Below, piece after piece: positions 19,491 through 27,517 of a stretch of 64,000 nucleotides of DNA. The translations under genes and the position numbers were made by a program. Numbering within the stretch: the stretch's first letter is position 1; the number at the start of each line of letters is the position of its first letter. The notes under the pieces are model-generated. The model ran no database searches. It was not told where the DNA came from and was given only the letters and a program-made list of their open reading frames with translations. Source of the DNA: Pseudomonas delhiensis (GTDB lineage: Bacteria; Pseudomonadota; Gammaproteobacteria; Pseudomonadales; Pseudomonadaceae); the NCBI RefSeq assembly GCF_900187975.1, contig NZ_FZPC01000019.1:97556-161555 (forward strand). Reading direction: 5' to 3'.

Positions 19491-20288
19491 ATGTTGGCGA
19501 GGATGTTCCAGGGAATCTGGCAATACCGCGGCTTCGTCGCCGGCAGCGTGCGCCGCGAGTTCGAGTCGCGCTACCGCGGCTCGATGCTGGGCGCGGCCTG
19601 GACGGTGCTCAACCCGCTGGCGATGATCCTGGTGTACACGGTGATCTTCTCCGAGGTGATGCGGGCGCGGTTGCCGGGCGTCGATGACCGCATGGCATTC
19701 GGCGTGTTCATCTGTTCCGGGCTGCTCACCTGGGGCCTGTTCTCCGAGGTGGTCGGGCGCAGCCTGACGATGTTCCTGGACAACGCGAACCTGCTGAAGA
19801 AGCTCAACTTCCCGCGCATCTGCCTGCCGGTGGTGAGCGTGCTCAACGCACTGGTGAACTTCGCCATCATCTTCGCGCTGTTCTGCGGCTTCCTGGCCAT
19901 CACTGGCCGGCTGCCCGGCATCGCCCTGCTGGCCTTCCCCGTCCTGCTCCTGCTGCAACTGTTGTTCGCCTGCGGGCTGGGCATGCTGCTGGGCGTGCTC
20001 AACGTGTTCTTCCGCGACGTTGGGCAACTGTTCGGCATTCTCCTGCAGTTCTGGTTCTGGTTCACGCCCATCGTCTACCCGACCAGCATCCTGCCGGAAA
20101 GCATCCGCAGGCTGATCCAGCTCAATCCGATGACGCCGCTGATCCAGTCCTACCAGAACCTCTTCCTATATGGCCACTGGCCCGTATGGACTGACCTGCT
20201 GCCGCTGCTGCTCTCGGCCCTGGTGCTGTGCATCCTGGCGCTGGCGCTGTTCCGTAGCCGTTCCGGCGAGATGGTGGACGAACTCTGA
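19491..20288 (+). CDS. wzm: A-band polysaccharide ABC exporter, membrane subunit
   Basis: A 265-residue ABC-2 type permease with six membrane helices. RREFESRYRGSMLGAAWTVL near the N terminus is the hallmark of the TagG/Wzm/KpsM family. It forms the channel through which undecaprenyl-linked D-rhamnan crosses the inner membrane. The ATG follows the wbpW stop without a gap, and the wzt ATG overlaps its stop by one base (TGATG), so expression of the two subunits is coupled. Confidence 0.95.
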   Translation: MLARMFQGIWQYRGFVAGSVRREFESRYRGSMLGAAWTVLNPLAMILVYTVIFSEVMRARLPGVDDRMAFGVFICSGLLTWGLFSEVVGRSLTMFLDNANLLKKLNFPRICLPVVSVLNALVNFAIIFALFCGFLAITGRLPGIALLAFPVLLLLQLLFACGLGMLLGVLNVFFRDVGQLFGILLQFWFWFTPIVYPTSILPESIRRLIQLNPMTPLIQSYQNLFLYGHWPVWTDLLPLLLSALVLCILALALFRSRSGEMVDEL

Positions 20289-21550
20289 TGGGCCACATAC
20301 GTATCCAGCAACTCGGCAAGGCCTACCGCCAATACCCCTCGCGCTGGGCCCGGCTGCTCGAATGGCTGTCTCCCTGTGCCCGACCACGCCACCAGCAGAA
20401 ATGGGTGCTGCAGGATATCGACCTGGACATCGCGCCCGGCGAAGCGGTAGGGCTGGTTGGCTCCAATGGCGCCGGCAAGAGTACGCTGCTCAAGATCATC
20501 ACCGGCACCACCCTGCCCACCCGCGGCAGTTGCAGCGTCGGCGGGCGGGTCTCGGCGCTGCTGGAGCTGGGCATGGGCTTCCACCCGGAATTCACCGGCC
20601 GCCAGAACGTATTCATGGCCGCGCAGCTGCAGGGCCTGCAGCGCGAGGAAATCGAGGAACTGATGCCGGCCATCGAGGCCTTCGCCGAGATCGGTGACGC
20701 CATCGACCAGCCGGTGCGCACCTACTCCAGCGGCATGCAGATGCGCCTGGCGTTCAGCGTGGCCACCGCCAGGCGCCCTGACGTGCTGATCGTCGACGAG
20801 GCGCTGTCGGTGGGCGATGCCTATTTCCAGCACAAGAGCTTCGAGCGCATCCGTAGCTTCCGCCGCGACGGCACCACGCTGCTAATCGTGTCCCATGACC
20901 GCTTCGCCATCCAGTCCATCTGCGATCGCGCTGTGCTGCTGGAGTTCGGCAGGGTCGTGCAGCAGGGCGAGCCGGAGATGGTCATGGACTACTACCATGC
21001 GCGCATGACGGCCGGCCTCAACCATCGGGTACGCCAGGAGATGCTGGCCAACGGCAAGACGCGGACCATTTCCGGTACCGGGGAGGTCGAGGTCGAGTCG
21101 GTGCGCTTGCTGGAGCAGGATACCTCGGTGGAAATCATCGAAGTGGGCAGCGAAGTGACGCTGGAAGTGGTGGTCCGCGCGACCCAGGACATCAGCCAAC
21201 TGGTGCTGGGGTTCATGCTCAAGGACCGCCTGGGCCAGGCCATGTACGGCATCAACTCCTACCGCCTGAAGCAGACGCTGGAGAATATCCGGGCAGGTGA
21301 GCGCATCCTGTATCGATACAGCTTCCCGATGCGCCTGGGACCAGGCAACTACTCGGTTTCCTTGAGCCTTTCCAGGCGTGACTCGCACCTGGACGGCAGC
21401 TACGAATGGCGCGACTGCGCCATGCTGTTCCAGGTGGCCAACGCCAGCCACGAGAACTTCGTCGGCTATTCCTGGCTGGGGGCGGAGCTTGCGGTCGAGC
21501 GCCTGGGCGCTGCAGCGGAAGTGCTCGAACTGAGGCGCAGCCTGCCATGA
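20288..21550 (+). CDS. wzt: A-band polysaccharide ABC exporter, ATPase subunit with glycan-recognition C-terminal domain
   Basis: A 420-residue protein. The ATPase half has Walker A GSNGAGKST (58-66), signature SSGMQ (147-151) and Walker B VLIVDEA (166-172). After about residue 260 there is an extra beta-sandwich-type domain (EVEVESVRLLEQ ... LVLGFMLKDRLGQAMYGINS), as in Wzt proteins that recognise the capped end of the polymer. It overlaps wbpX by ATGA. The presence of this domain fits a polymer that carries a terminal modification, possibly made by the methyltransferases across the divergent promoter. Confidence 0.94.
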   Translation: MGHIRIQQLGKAYRQYPSRWARLLEWLSPCARPRHQQKWVLQDIDLDIAPGEAVGLVGSNGAGKSTLLKIITGTTLPTRGSCSVGGRVSALLELGMGFHPEFTGRQNVFMAAQLQGLQREEIEELMPAIEAFAEIGDAIDQPVRTYSSGMQMRLAFSVATARRPDVLIVDEALSVGDAYFQHKSFERIRSFRRDGTTLLIVSHDRFAIQSICDRAVLLEFGRVVQQGEPEMVMDYYHARMTAGLNHRVRQEMLANGKTRTISGTGEVEVESVRLLEQDTSVEIIEVGSEVTLEVVVRATQDISQLVLGFMLKDRLGQAMYGINSYRLKQTLENIRAGERILYRYSFPMRLGPGNYSVSLSLSRRDSHLDGSYEWRDCAMLFQVANASHENFVGYSWLGAELAVERLGAAAEVLELRRSLP

Positions 21551-22935
21551 CCCGCATACTCATCGAATGCACATACGTCTTCGAACACCCCGAAGTGAAC
21601 TCGGGCATCCAGCGCGTCGTGCGCAATGTCATCCGTAATCTCGATGCGGTCCAGGCCGAAGTCGAGTGCATACCCGTGGTCTTCCTGCGCGGGCGTATGT
21701 TCCGGGTACTGGCGCTGGCGCCCCTGTCCGGTCGCGACCTGCCCTGGCACAGCCGCATGCGCGTGGCCCTGGAGCAACTGCGTAACGACTACTGGATGTG
21801 GCACGCGCGCCTGGAGCGGCGCTGGCCGATGAACCGTTGGCACAATGCGCGGCGGGCTCTCTACATGCTCTGCAAGCTGGCCAGCCTGAGCTTCACCCTG
21901 CCGCTGCGATTCGCCACCTATGCCTCGCGCAACCATGTGGTACCTGAGCGCGTGCAAGCCATGGAGGTGCAGCCGGGCGACCAGTTGCTGCTGCTCGACT
22001 CGTCCTGGCATGCCGATTTCTTCCCCGTCGCCGAGCGTCTCAAGGCACAGGGCGTGGGCGTCGTCTCGGTGATCTACGATCTCATCCCCTCTACGCATCC
22101 GCAGTTTTGCGATGCCGGCCTGGTCCGTGTCTTCGACCGCTGGTTCGACTGGATCGCCGAAATGGCCGATGGCTTCATGTGCATCTCCACCACCATCCGC
22201 GACCAACTGCGTGCCGAGATCGTCCGCCGTCGAGGCGAGGCGGTGGCCGGACAGATCTGGTTCGACCACTTCTACCTGGGCTCGGAACTGGACCTGGCCG
22301 ACCGTCCCGGCCGTATCGATCCGCGCCTGCTGCGGCTGTTCGAGGCGGGTGCGCCGGTGTACCTGATGGTCAGCACCATAGAACCGCGAAAGAACCACGC
22401 CTATCTGCTGGACGCCTTCGAGCGTCTCTGGGCGCGTGGCTCCCCGGTTCACCTGTGCATCATCGGGCGCGTCGGTTGGAAGTGCGAGGACCTGATCGCC
22501 CGCATCCGCCGGCATCCGGAATTGAACAAGCGCCTGCATGTTTTCCACAAGCTCAACGATCGAGGCCTGGAGCACGCCTATGCGAACGCCAAGGCACTGG
22601 TGTTCCCGTCTTTCGTCGAAGGCTTCGGCCTGCCACTGGTAGAGGCCATGCAGCGCCAGTTACCGGCCATGGCCAGCGATATCCCGGTATTCCGTGAGAT
22701 CGGCGGCGACTTCATGGCCTATTTCGATCTGGACCAGCCGGACTCCCTCGCGGCGCTCGTGGAGCGCTTCGAAGAGTCGGGCCAGTTCCCGGCGCTACGG
22801 CAGGTTTCCGAGTGGCGCTGGATCGGATGGCGTGAGGCCAGCCAGCAACTCATCGCGCGTGTAGTGCAGGCGCAGTGGCAACAGCCTTTGGGAGGGGCGC
22901 CGGAAAAGGACGAACAGCATGAAGGTTGCGCTTAA
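21547..22935 (+). CDS. wbpX: A-band D-rhamnosyltransferase WbpX
   Basis: A 462-residue GT4-type enzyme. The start MTRILIECTYVF at 21547 overlaps the wzt stop. C-terminal lobe motifs are STIEPRKNHAYLLDAF and SFVEGFGLPLVEAM (EX7E). In P. aeruginosa, WbpX extends the D-rhamnan repeat; the assignment here rests on gene order and motifs. The stop lies inside wbpY (17-base overlap). Confidence 0.9.
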   Translation: MTRILIECTYVFEHPEVNSGIQRVVRNVIRNLDAVQAEVECIPVVFLRGRMFRVLALAPLSGRDLPWHSRMRVALEQLRNDYWMWHARLERRWPMNRWHNARRALYMLCKLASLSFTLPLRFATYASRNHVVPERVQAMEVQPGDQLLLLDSSWHADFFPVAERLKAQGVGVVSVIYDLIPSTHPQFCDAGLVRVFDRWFDWIAEMADGFMCISTTIRDQLRAEIVRRRGEAVAGQIWFDHFYLGSELDLADRPGRIDPRLLRLFEAGAPVYLMVSTIEPRKNHAYLLDAFERLWARGSPVHLCIIGRVGWKCEDLIARIRRHPELNKRLHVFHKLNDRGLEHAYANAKALVFPSFVEGFGLPLVEAMQRQLPAMASDIPVFREIGGDFMAYFDLDQPDSLAALVERFEESGQFPALRQVSEWRWIGWREASQQLIARVVQAQWQQPLGGAPEKDEQHEGCA

Positions 22936-24052
22936 CACCCGCATCCTCCAGGCCCCGCGTACCGGCATCGGCCAGTACGTGGCGGCGCTGGCGCAGGCCC
23001 TGGGCGAGCAGCCCGGCGTGCGCCTCGACTATTTCCAGGGTTGGGGCTGGTCGAGGGCGCTGCCGCGGGCGGCGTTGCCGGGCTATTCGCGCTGGAGCTC
23101 CGCGGTCAGGCGGGTGCCGGGCGCCTACCGGATCCGCCGCTGGCTGGAGCAGCAGCGTTTCGACCGCGGCCTGCGCGAGCGGGATGTGCAGCTGTACCAC
23201 GAGCCGAGCCTGTGGCCGCTGGAGTTCGACGGCCCCATGGTCATGACGGTACATGACCTGACCCATGTGCGTTATCCCCAGACCCAGCCGCGTAACCGCC
23301 TGGCTGAGATCGAGCGGCGTGTCGGCGAAGGCGTGGCCCGGGCCGGGCGCATCCTGGTGGATTCGCACTTCGTCGGTGCGGAGTTGCAGGAGTATTTCGG
23401 CCTGCCGGCGGAGCGGGTGATGGTCGCGCCCCTGGGCTGCGCAGCGCGTTTCCGGCCGCGCACGGCTGAACAGTTGCGAACTGTACTGGCGCCACTGGCC
23501 CTGGAGGCCGGGGGCTACCTGATCTGCGTGGGCACGTTGGAGCCGCGCAAGAACCTGCAGCAGGCCTTGCGTGCCCATGCCTTGCTGCCGCCCGCCATGC
23601 GCGAGCGCTACCCGTTGCTGATCGCCGGCATGGCCGGCTGGCGCCAGGAGCAGTTGAGCGCGGAGCTGGCCGCGGCGTTGGCTGGCGGCCAGGTGCGCCT
23701 GCTCGGCTACCTGGACGACGACACCCTGGCGGGTGTGCTCGCCGGGGCGCGCCTGCTGCTGTTCCCGTCGCTCTACGAGGGTTTCGGGCTGCCGGTGCTG
23801 GAGGCCATGGCCAGTGGCGTGCCGACGGTGCTGGCGCGCACCTCGTCGCTGCCGGAAGTGGCCGGAGAGGCCGGCTGCTTCGTCGAACCGCAGGATGCCC
23901 AGGGCATGGCCGATGCCATCCGGCGGCTGCTGGAGGACGAGAACGAATGGGCACGCCTGCGGGGCCTGGGGCTGGACCGTGCCGTGGCTTTCAGTTGGCA
24001 GGCGTGCGCCCGCATCACCGTCGAGGCCTACAGACAGGCCATGGAGGGTTGA
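22919..24052 (+). CDS. wbpY: A-band D-rhamnosyltransferase WbpY
   Basis: A 377-residue GT4 enzyme beginning MKVALNTRILQAPRTGIGQY. The catalytic-lobe motifs are GTLEPRKNLQQAL and SLYEGFGLPVLEAMASGVP. WbpY adds alpha-1,3-linked D-rhamnose in P. aeruginosa. It overlaps wbpX by 17 bases and its TGA is followed at once by the wbpZ ATG. The tight packing argues for a single polycistronic unit from rmd to wbpZ. Confidence 0.9.
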   Translation: MKVALNTRILQAPRTGIGQYVAALAQALGEQPGVRLDYFQGWGWSRALPRAALPGYSRWSSAVRRVPGAYRIRRWLEQQRFDRGLRERDVQLYHEPSLWPLEFDGPMVMTVHDLTHVRYPQTQPRNRLAEIERRVGEGVARAGRILVDSHFVGAELQEYFGLPAERVMVAPLGCAARFRPRTAEQLRTVLAPLALEAGGYLICVGTLEPRKNLQQALRAHALLPPAMRERYPLLIAGMAGWRQEQLSAELAAALAGGQVRLLGYLDDDTLAGVLAGARLLLFPSLYEGFGLPVLEAMASGVPTVLARTSSLPEVAGEAGCFVEPQDAQGMADAIRRLLEDENEWARLRGLGLDRAVAFSWQACARITVEAYRQAMEG

Positions 24053-25204
24053 ATGCGCGTTCTGCATTTCTTCAAGACCTACCTGCCCGATTCCGTGGGC
24101 GGGATCGAACAGGTGATCAACCAGCTCTGCCGCAGCGGCAAGGCCCATGGCATCGAGAACGAGGTGCTCACCCTCAGCGCCAACCCCGAGCCGGCCCTGC
24201 TGGAGGTCGACGGGCACCGGGTGCACCGTGCGCGCCTGGACCTGCAGTTGGCCTCGACGGGGTTCTCCTACAGCGTGTTGCCGCGCTTCCGCGCCCTGGC
24301 CGCCGAGGCTGACATCATCAACTTCCACTTCCCCTGGCCGTTCATGGACCTGGTGCATTTCCTCTCGGGGGTGCGCAAGCCGATGGTGGTGACCTACCAC
24401 TCGGACATCGTTCGCCAGCGCCACCTGCTCAGGCTGTACCAGCCGCTGATGAACAGCTTCCTCGGCTGCGCCGACCGCATAGTGGCGGCCTCGCCCAACT
24501 ACCTGGCCACCAGCGAGGTGTTGCGTCGTTTCCCGGGCAAGACCGAGGTGATTCCCTACGGGCTGGACAAGACGGGTTATCCACAGCCCGACGCGAATTG
24601 CCTGGACGGCTGGCGCCAGCGGGTGGGGGAAGGCTTCTTCCTGTTCGTCGGGGTGATGCGCTACTACAAGGGCCTGCACATCCTGCTGGAGGCGGTGCAG
24701 GGGACCGGCTATCCGCTGGTGGTGGTCGGTGCCGGGCCGCTGGAAGCCGAGCTGAAGGCGCAGGCCGCCGCCCTCGGAGTGGAGGGCCACGTACGCTTCC
24801 TGGGGCGGGTCAGCGAAGTGGACAAGGTGGCGCTGCTGCAGCTGAGCCGCGCCATCGTGTTTCCGTCGCACCTGCGTTCGGAGGCCTTCGGCATCTCCCT
24901 GCTGGAGGGCGCGATGTACGGCAAGCCGATGATCTCCAGCGAGATAGGTACCGGCACCAGCTACATCAATGTGCACGGCCTGACCGGTCTGGTGGTGCCG
25001 CCCAGCGAGCCCAAGGCGTTCCGCGAGGCGATGCGCTGGATATGGGAGCACCCGCAAGGCGCCGCCGAGATGGGCAGGAAGGCCGAGGCGCGCTACGAAG
25101 AACTGTTCACCGCCGACGCCATGGGGCGGCGCTGGGCCGGGTTGTACCGGGAGCTGCTGTTTGCCGATGCGGGCCTGGAAAAGCAGAAAGGCCGCTCAAT
25201 CTAG
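24053..25204 (+). CDS. wbpZ: A-band D-rhamnosyltransferase WbpZ (first rhamnose)
   Basis: A 383-residue GT4 enzyme starting MRVLHFFKTYLPDSVGGIEQ. Motifs are GVMRYYKGLHILLEAV and SEAFGISLLEGAMYGKP. In P. aeruginosa, WbpZ is thought to add the first D-rhamnose to the lipid-linked GlcNAc made by WbpL, which is encoded elsewhere. It is the last gene of the operon; the coding end overlaps the left arm of a terminator hairpin. Confidence 0.9.
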   Translation: MRVLHFFKTYLPDSVGGIEQVINQLCRSGKAHGIENEVLTLSANPEPALLEVDGHRVHRARLDLQLASTGFSYSVLPRFRALAAEADIINFHFPWPFMDLVHFLSGVRKPMVVTYHSDIVRQRHLLRLYQPLMNSFLGCADRIVAASPNYLATSEVLRRFPGKTEVIPYGLDKTGYPQPDANCLDGWRQRVGEGFFLFVGVMRYYKGLHILLEAVQGTGYPLVVVGAGPLEAELKAQAAALGVEGHVRFLGRVSEVDKVALLQLSRAIVFPSHLRSEAFGISLLEGAMYGKPMISSEIGTGTSYINVHGLTGLVVPPSEPKAFREAMRWIWEHPQGAAEMGRKAEARYEELFTADAMGRRWAGLYRELLFADAGLEKQKGRSI

Positions 25205-25213
25205 CGGCCTTTC
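25186..25213 (+). terminator. Terminator hairpin of the A-band operon
   Basis: An 11-bp perfect stem (25186-25196 with 25203-25213) with loop CAATCT. The left arm lies inside the last codons of wbpZ and the stop codon is in the loop region. The T-run is short and partly inside the stem, so efficiency is uncertain. Confidence 0.65.
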
Positions 25214-25219
25214 ACCAGT

Positions 25220-25234
25220 ACAGTTTCGAACTGT
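25220..25234. promoter_or_regulatory. ACAGTT/AACTGT dyad downstream of wbpZ
   Basis: A perfect ACAGTT-TCG-AACTGT dyad. Related GTACAGTT/AACTGTAC half-sites occur at 25561-25568, 25605-25611 and 25629-25636 on the other side of the DUF1127 gene, suggesting a shared binding protein. The factor is not identified. Confidence 0.35.
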
Positions 25235-25266
25235 CTATCTACTGCCTGACAGTTCAGCGCTTCCGC

Positions 25267-25473
25267 TTACTTCCAGAACGGCTTGTTCAGCTCGGCGTAG
25301 CGCTGGGCTTCGCTGATGCCGGCGTCGGCCAGCAGGCGCGAGTCGAGGCGGGCCAGCTGGCGGCGGCTCTCGATGCGGCGCTGCCACAGGCGGACGGTGC
25401 CGACCAGGCTGCGGTGGGCGGTGGAGGAAGAACGGATGCTGCTGACGTTGGCGGAACCGAGGGTACGTTCCAT
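25267..25473 (-). CDS. DUF1127 small basic protein (second copy)
   Basis: A 68-residue basic protein: RIESRRQLARLDSRLLADAG is the DUF1127 core and it ends ELNKPFWK, almost the same tail as the copy at 3945-4157. The ATG at 25473 has AAGGA about 8 bases upstream. It is convergent with wbpZ. The equivalent small gene also lies between wbpZ and the CoA-transferase in P. aeruginosa. Function unknown; RNA binding is a family-level guess. Confidence 0.82.
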   Translation of the reverse strand: MERTLGSANVSSIRSSSTAHRSLVGTVRLWQRRIESRRQLARLDSRLLADAGISEAQRYAELNKPFWK

Positions 25474-25789
25474 GATTTTCGTCCTTCCCGCTTTTGGCGG
25501 GTAGTGGGGTTGCGGAAGTTGTTGAGGCGTATCTTCTGACTTTTTAGTCAGCCGCGATAGGTACAGTTGCCTTGAATTAAATAGCGTCAGCGAATTGTTT
25601 CAGCGAACTGTAATGGCGTTTTTGGTGCGAACTGTACCGCTGTGCTCCGTTTTGGTGCGCAGATGGCGGGGAATGCGGGGTTTTCAGAGGGGCTGCCGGG
25701 GTTGGCAGTAGGAGAAGTGGAACAGTCGCTGTGGGATAAAAAACTGTTCGAGAGTGTTTTTACGTGGTTTTTTTCCGACTGTCCAGCCT
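25474..25789. other. AT-richer intergenic region with AACTGT half-sites
   Basis: About 315 bases without a gene. It holds a CTGACT-TTTT-AGTCAG hairpin (25536-25551), three AACTGT-type half-sites (25561-25568, 25605-25611, 25629-25636) and a direct repeat TTTTGGTGCG (25620-25629 and 25650-25659). It is the likely promoter/operator region of the minus-strand DUF1127 gene. No convincing -35/-10 pair can be fixed. Confidence 0.5.
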
Positions 25790-25819
25790 GGCGGGCCATT
25801 CTTTGTGGAATGGCCCGCC
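25790..25819 (-). terminator. Hairpin after the CoA-transferase gene
   Basis: A 12-bp perfect stem (25790-25801 with 25808-25819), loop TTTGTG, 11 bases after the minus-strand stop codon. There is no U-tract in the minus direction, so it may stabilise the mRNA end or need help to terminate. Confidence 0.55.
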
Positions 25820-25830
25820 GGCGTGCCGGA

Positions 25831-27327
25831 TCAGCTGGCGGCGAGCATGTGGCCGCGTTCTTCCAGGTTGATGTGCCAGTTCATGGCTTCGCGCAGGATG
25901 TGCGGGGTGTGCCCGCCGCGCTGGCAGGCGGCCTCGAAGTAGGCGGCCAGGGCGTCGCGGTAGGAGGGGTGCACGCAGTTCTCGATGACCACCCGGGCGC
26001 GTTCGCGCGGCGCCAGGCCGCGCAGGTCGGCCAGGCCCTGCTCGGTGACCAGGATGTCGACGTCGTGCTCGGTATGGTCGACGTGGCTGACCATGGGCAC
26101 CACGCTGGAGATGCTGCCGCCCTTGGCGATGGACTTGGTGACGAAGATCGCCAGGTGGGCGTTGCGGGCGAAGTCGCCCGAGCCGCCGATGCCGTTCATC
26201 ATCCTGGTGCCGCCGACGTGGGTGGAGTTGACGTTGCCGTAGATGTCGAACTCCAGCGCGGTGTTGATGCCGATGATCCCCAGGCGACGCACCACCTCGG
26301 GGTGGTTGGAGATTTCCTGCGGGCGCAGCACCAGCTTGTCCTTGTAGCGCTCCAGGTTGCCGAAGACGTCGGCGTTGCGGCGGCTCGACAGGGTGATGGA
26401 ACTGCCCGAGGCGAAGCGCAGCTTGCCCGAGTCCATCAGGTCGAAGGTGGAGTCCTGCAGCACTTCGGAGTACATGGTCAGGTCTTCGAAGGGCGATTCC
26501 ATCAGGCCGCACATCACCGCGTTGGCGATGCTGCCGATGCCCGCCTGCAGCGGCGCGAGGTTCTTCGCCAGGCGGCCGGCGTCCACTTCGCGCTTGAAGA
26601 AGTCGATCAGGTGGTTGGCGATGGCCTGGGTCTCGCTGTCCGGCGGCAGCACGGTGGAGGGCGAGTCCGGCTGGTTGTTGATGACGATGGCGACGATCTT
26701 TTCCGGCGGGATCGGGATGGCGGTGCTGCCGATGCGATCGTCGACGCGGGTCAGCGGGATCGGCGTGCGGGTCGGCCGGTAGGTCGGGATGTAGATGTCG
26801 TGCAGGCCTTCCAGGTTGGTGTTGTGCGCCAGGTTGATCTCGACTATCACCTGCTTGGCGAAGATCGCGAAGCTGGCCGAGTTGCCCACGGAAGTGGTCG
26901 GTACGATGTGGCCTTGCTCGGTGATGGCCACGGCTTCGATGACCGCGATGTCCGGCAGCTTGAGCTGGTGGTTGCGCAGTTGTTCGACGGTTTCCGACAG
27001 GTGCTGGTCGATGAACATCACCGAGCCGTCGTTGATCGCCTTGCGCAGGGTGCTGTCGACCTGGAAGGGCATGCGCCGGGCCAGCACGCCGGCCTCGGTC
27101 AGGTGCTTGTCGAGGTCGTTGCCCAGGCTCGCGCCGGTCATCAGGCTGATCTTCAGCGGCTGCTGCTTGGCGCGCTGCGCCAGGGCTTCCGGCACGGCCT
27201 TGGCTTCGCCGGCGCGGGTGAAGCCGCTCATGCCGACGGTCATGCCGTCCTGGATCAGGGCTGCGGCCTGGTCAGCAGTCATCACCTTCTCGAGCAGGGA
27301 AGGCAGGCGCACGCGATCACGGTACAT
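25831..27327 (-). CDS. Acetyl-CoA hydrolase/transferase family protein (acetate/succinate CoA-transferase type)
   Basis: A 498-residue protein of the Ach1/AarC family. Motifs include GMSGFTRAGEAK near the N terminus, GIGSIANAV (263-271), MYSEVLQDS with the presumed catalytic Glu288, and GGSGDFARNA near the C terminus. AarC-type enzymes move CoA between succinyl-CoA and acetate; Ach1 relatives are also described as acetyl-CoA hydrolases. Length and the YSEVLQD motif favour the transferase. It stands alone between DUF1127 and pntB, with its own upstream dyad (27379-27417). Confidence 0.88.
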   Translation of the reverse strand: MYRDRVRLPSLLEKVMTADQAAALIQDGMTVGMSGFTRAGEAKAVPEALAQRAKQQPLKISLMTGASLGNDLDKHLTEAGVLARRMPFQVDSTLRKAINDGSVMFIDQHLSETVEQLRNHQLKLPDIAVIEAVAITEQGHIVPTTSVGNSASFAIFAKQVIVEINLAHNTNLEGLHDIYIPTYRPTRTPIPLTRVDDRIGSTAIPIPPEKIVAIVINNQPDSPSTVLPPDSETQAIANHLIDFFKREVDAGRLAKNLAPLQAGIGSIANAVMCGLMESPFEDLTMYSEVLQDSTFDLMDSGKLRFASGSSITLSSRRNADVFGNLERYKDKLVLRPQEISNHPEVVRRLGIIGINTALEFDIYGNVNSTHVGGTRMMNGIGGSGDFARNAHLAIFVTKSIAKGGSISSVVPMVSHVDHTEHDVDILVTEQGLADLRGLAPRERARVVIENCVHPSYRDALAAYFEAACQRGGHTPHILREAMNWHINLEERGHMLAAS

Positions 27328-27378
27328 GGAAAAACCTCAGGCTTTATGGGGAGTGCAAGGGGGCCAGTCTAGGGATTC

Positions 27379-27417
27379 GGCGATTTTTCGCCCTTATACC
27401 AAGGTCGAAAAATCGCC
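27379..27417. promoter_or_regulatory. Long perfect dyad upstream of the CoA-transferase gene
   Basis: Arms of 12 bases (GGCGATTTTTCG at 27379-27390 and its complement at 27406-27417), with further CCTT/AAGG pairing inside. The centre is about 70 bases before the CoA-transferase start. A related TTTGGTAGTAAGG sequence (minus strand, 27431-27443) lies next to it. It could be an operator or a bidirectional hairpin. Confidence 0.5.
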
Positions 27418-27474
27418 CCGCCACTGCTTTCCTTACTACCAAAGTCCAGAGGGTTTTCCTTTGCGGCAAAGCAA

Positions 27475-27497
27475 GACACCGGCGCGCGGCCGGTGTC
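27475..27497 (-). terminator. Terminator of the pnt operon
   Basis: An 8-bp GC-rich stem (27475-27482 with 27490-27497) 20 bases after the pntB stop, followed on the minus strand by TTGCTTTG. The T-tract is imperfect. Confidence 0.7.
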
Positions 27498-27517
27498 TCG
27501 TGGATCGACAGCTGTCG

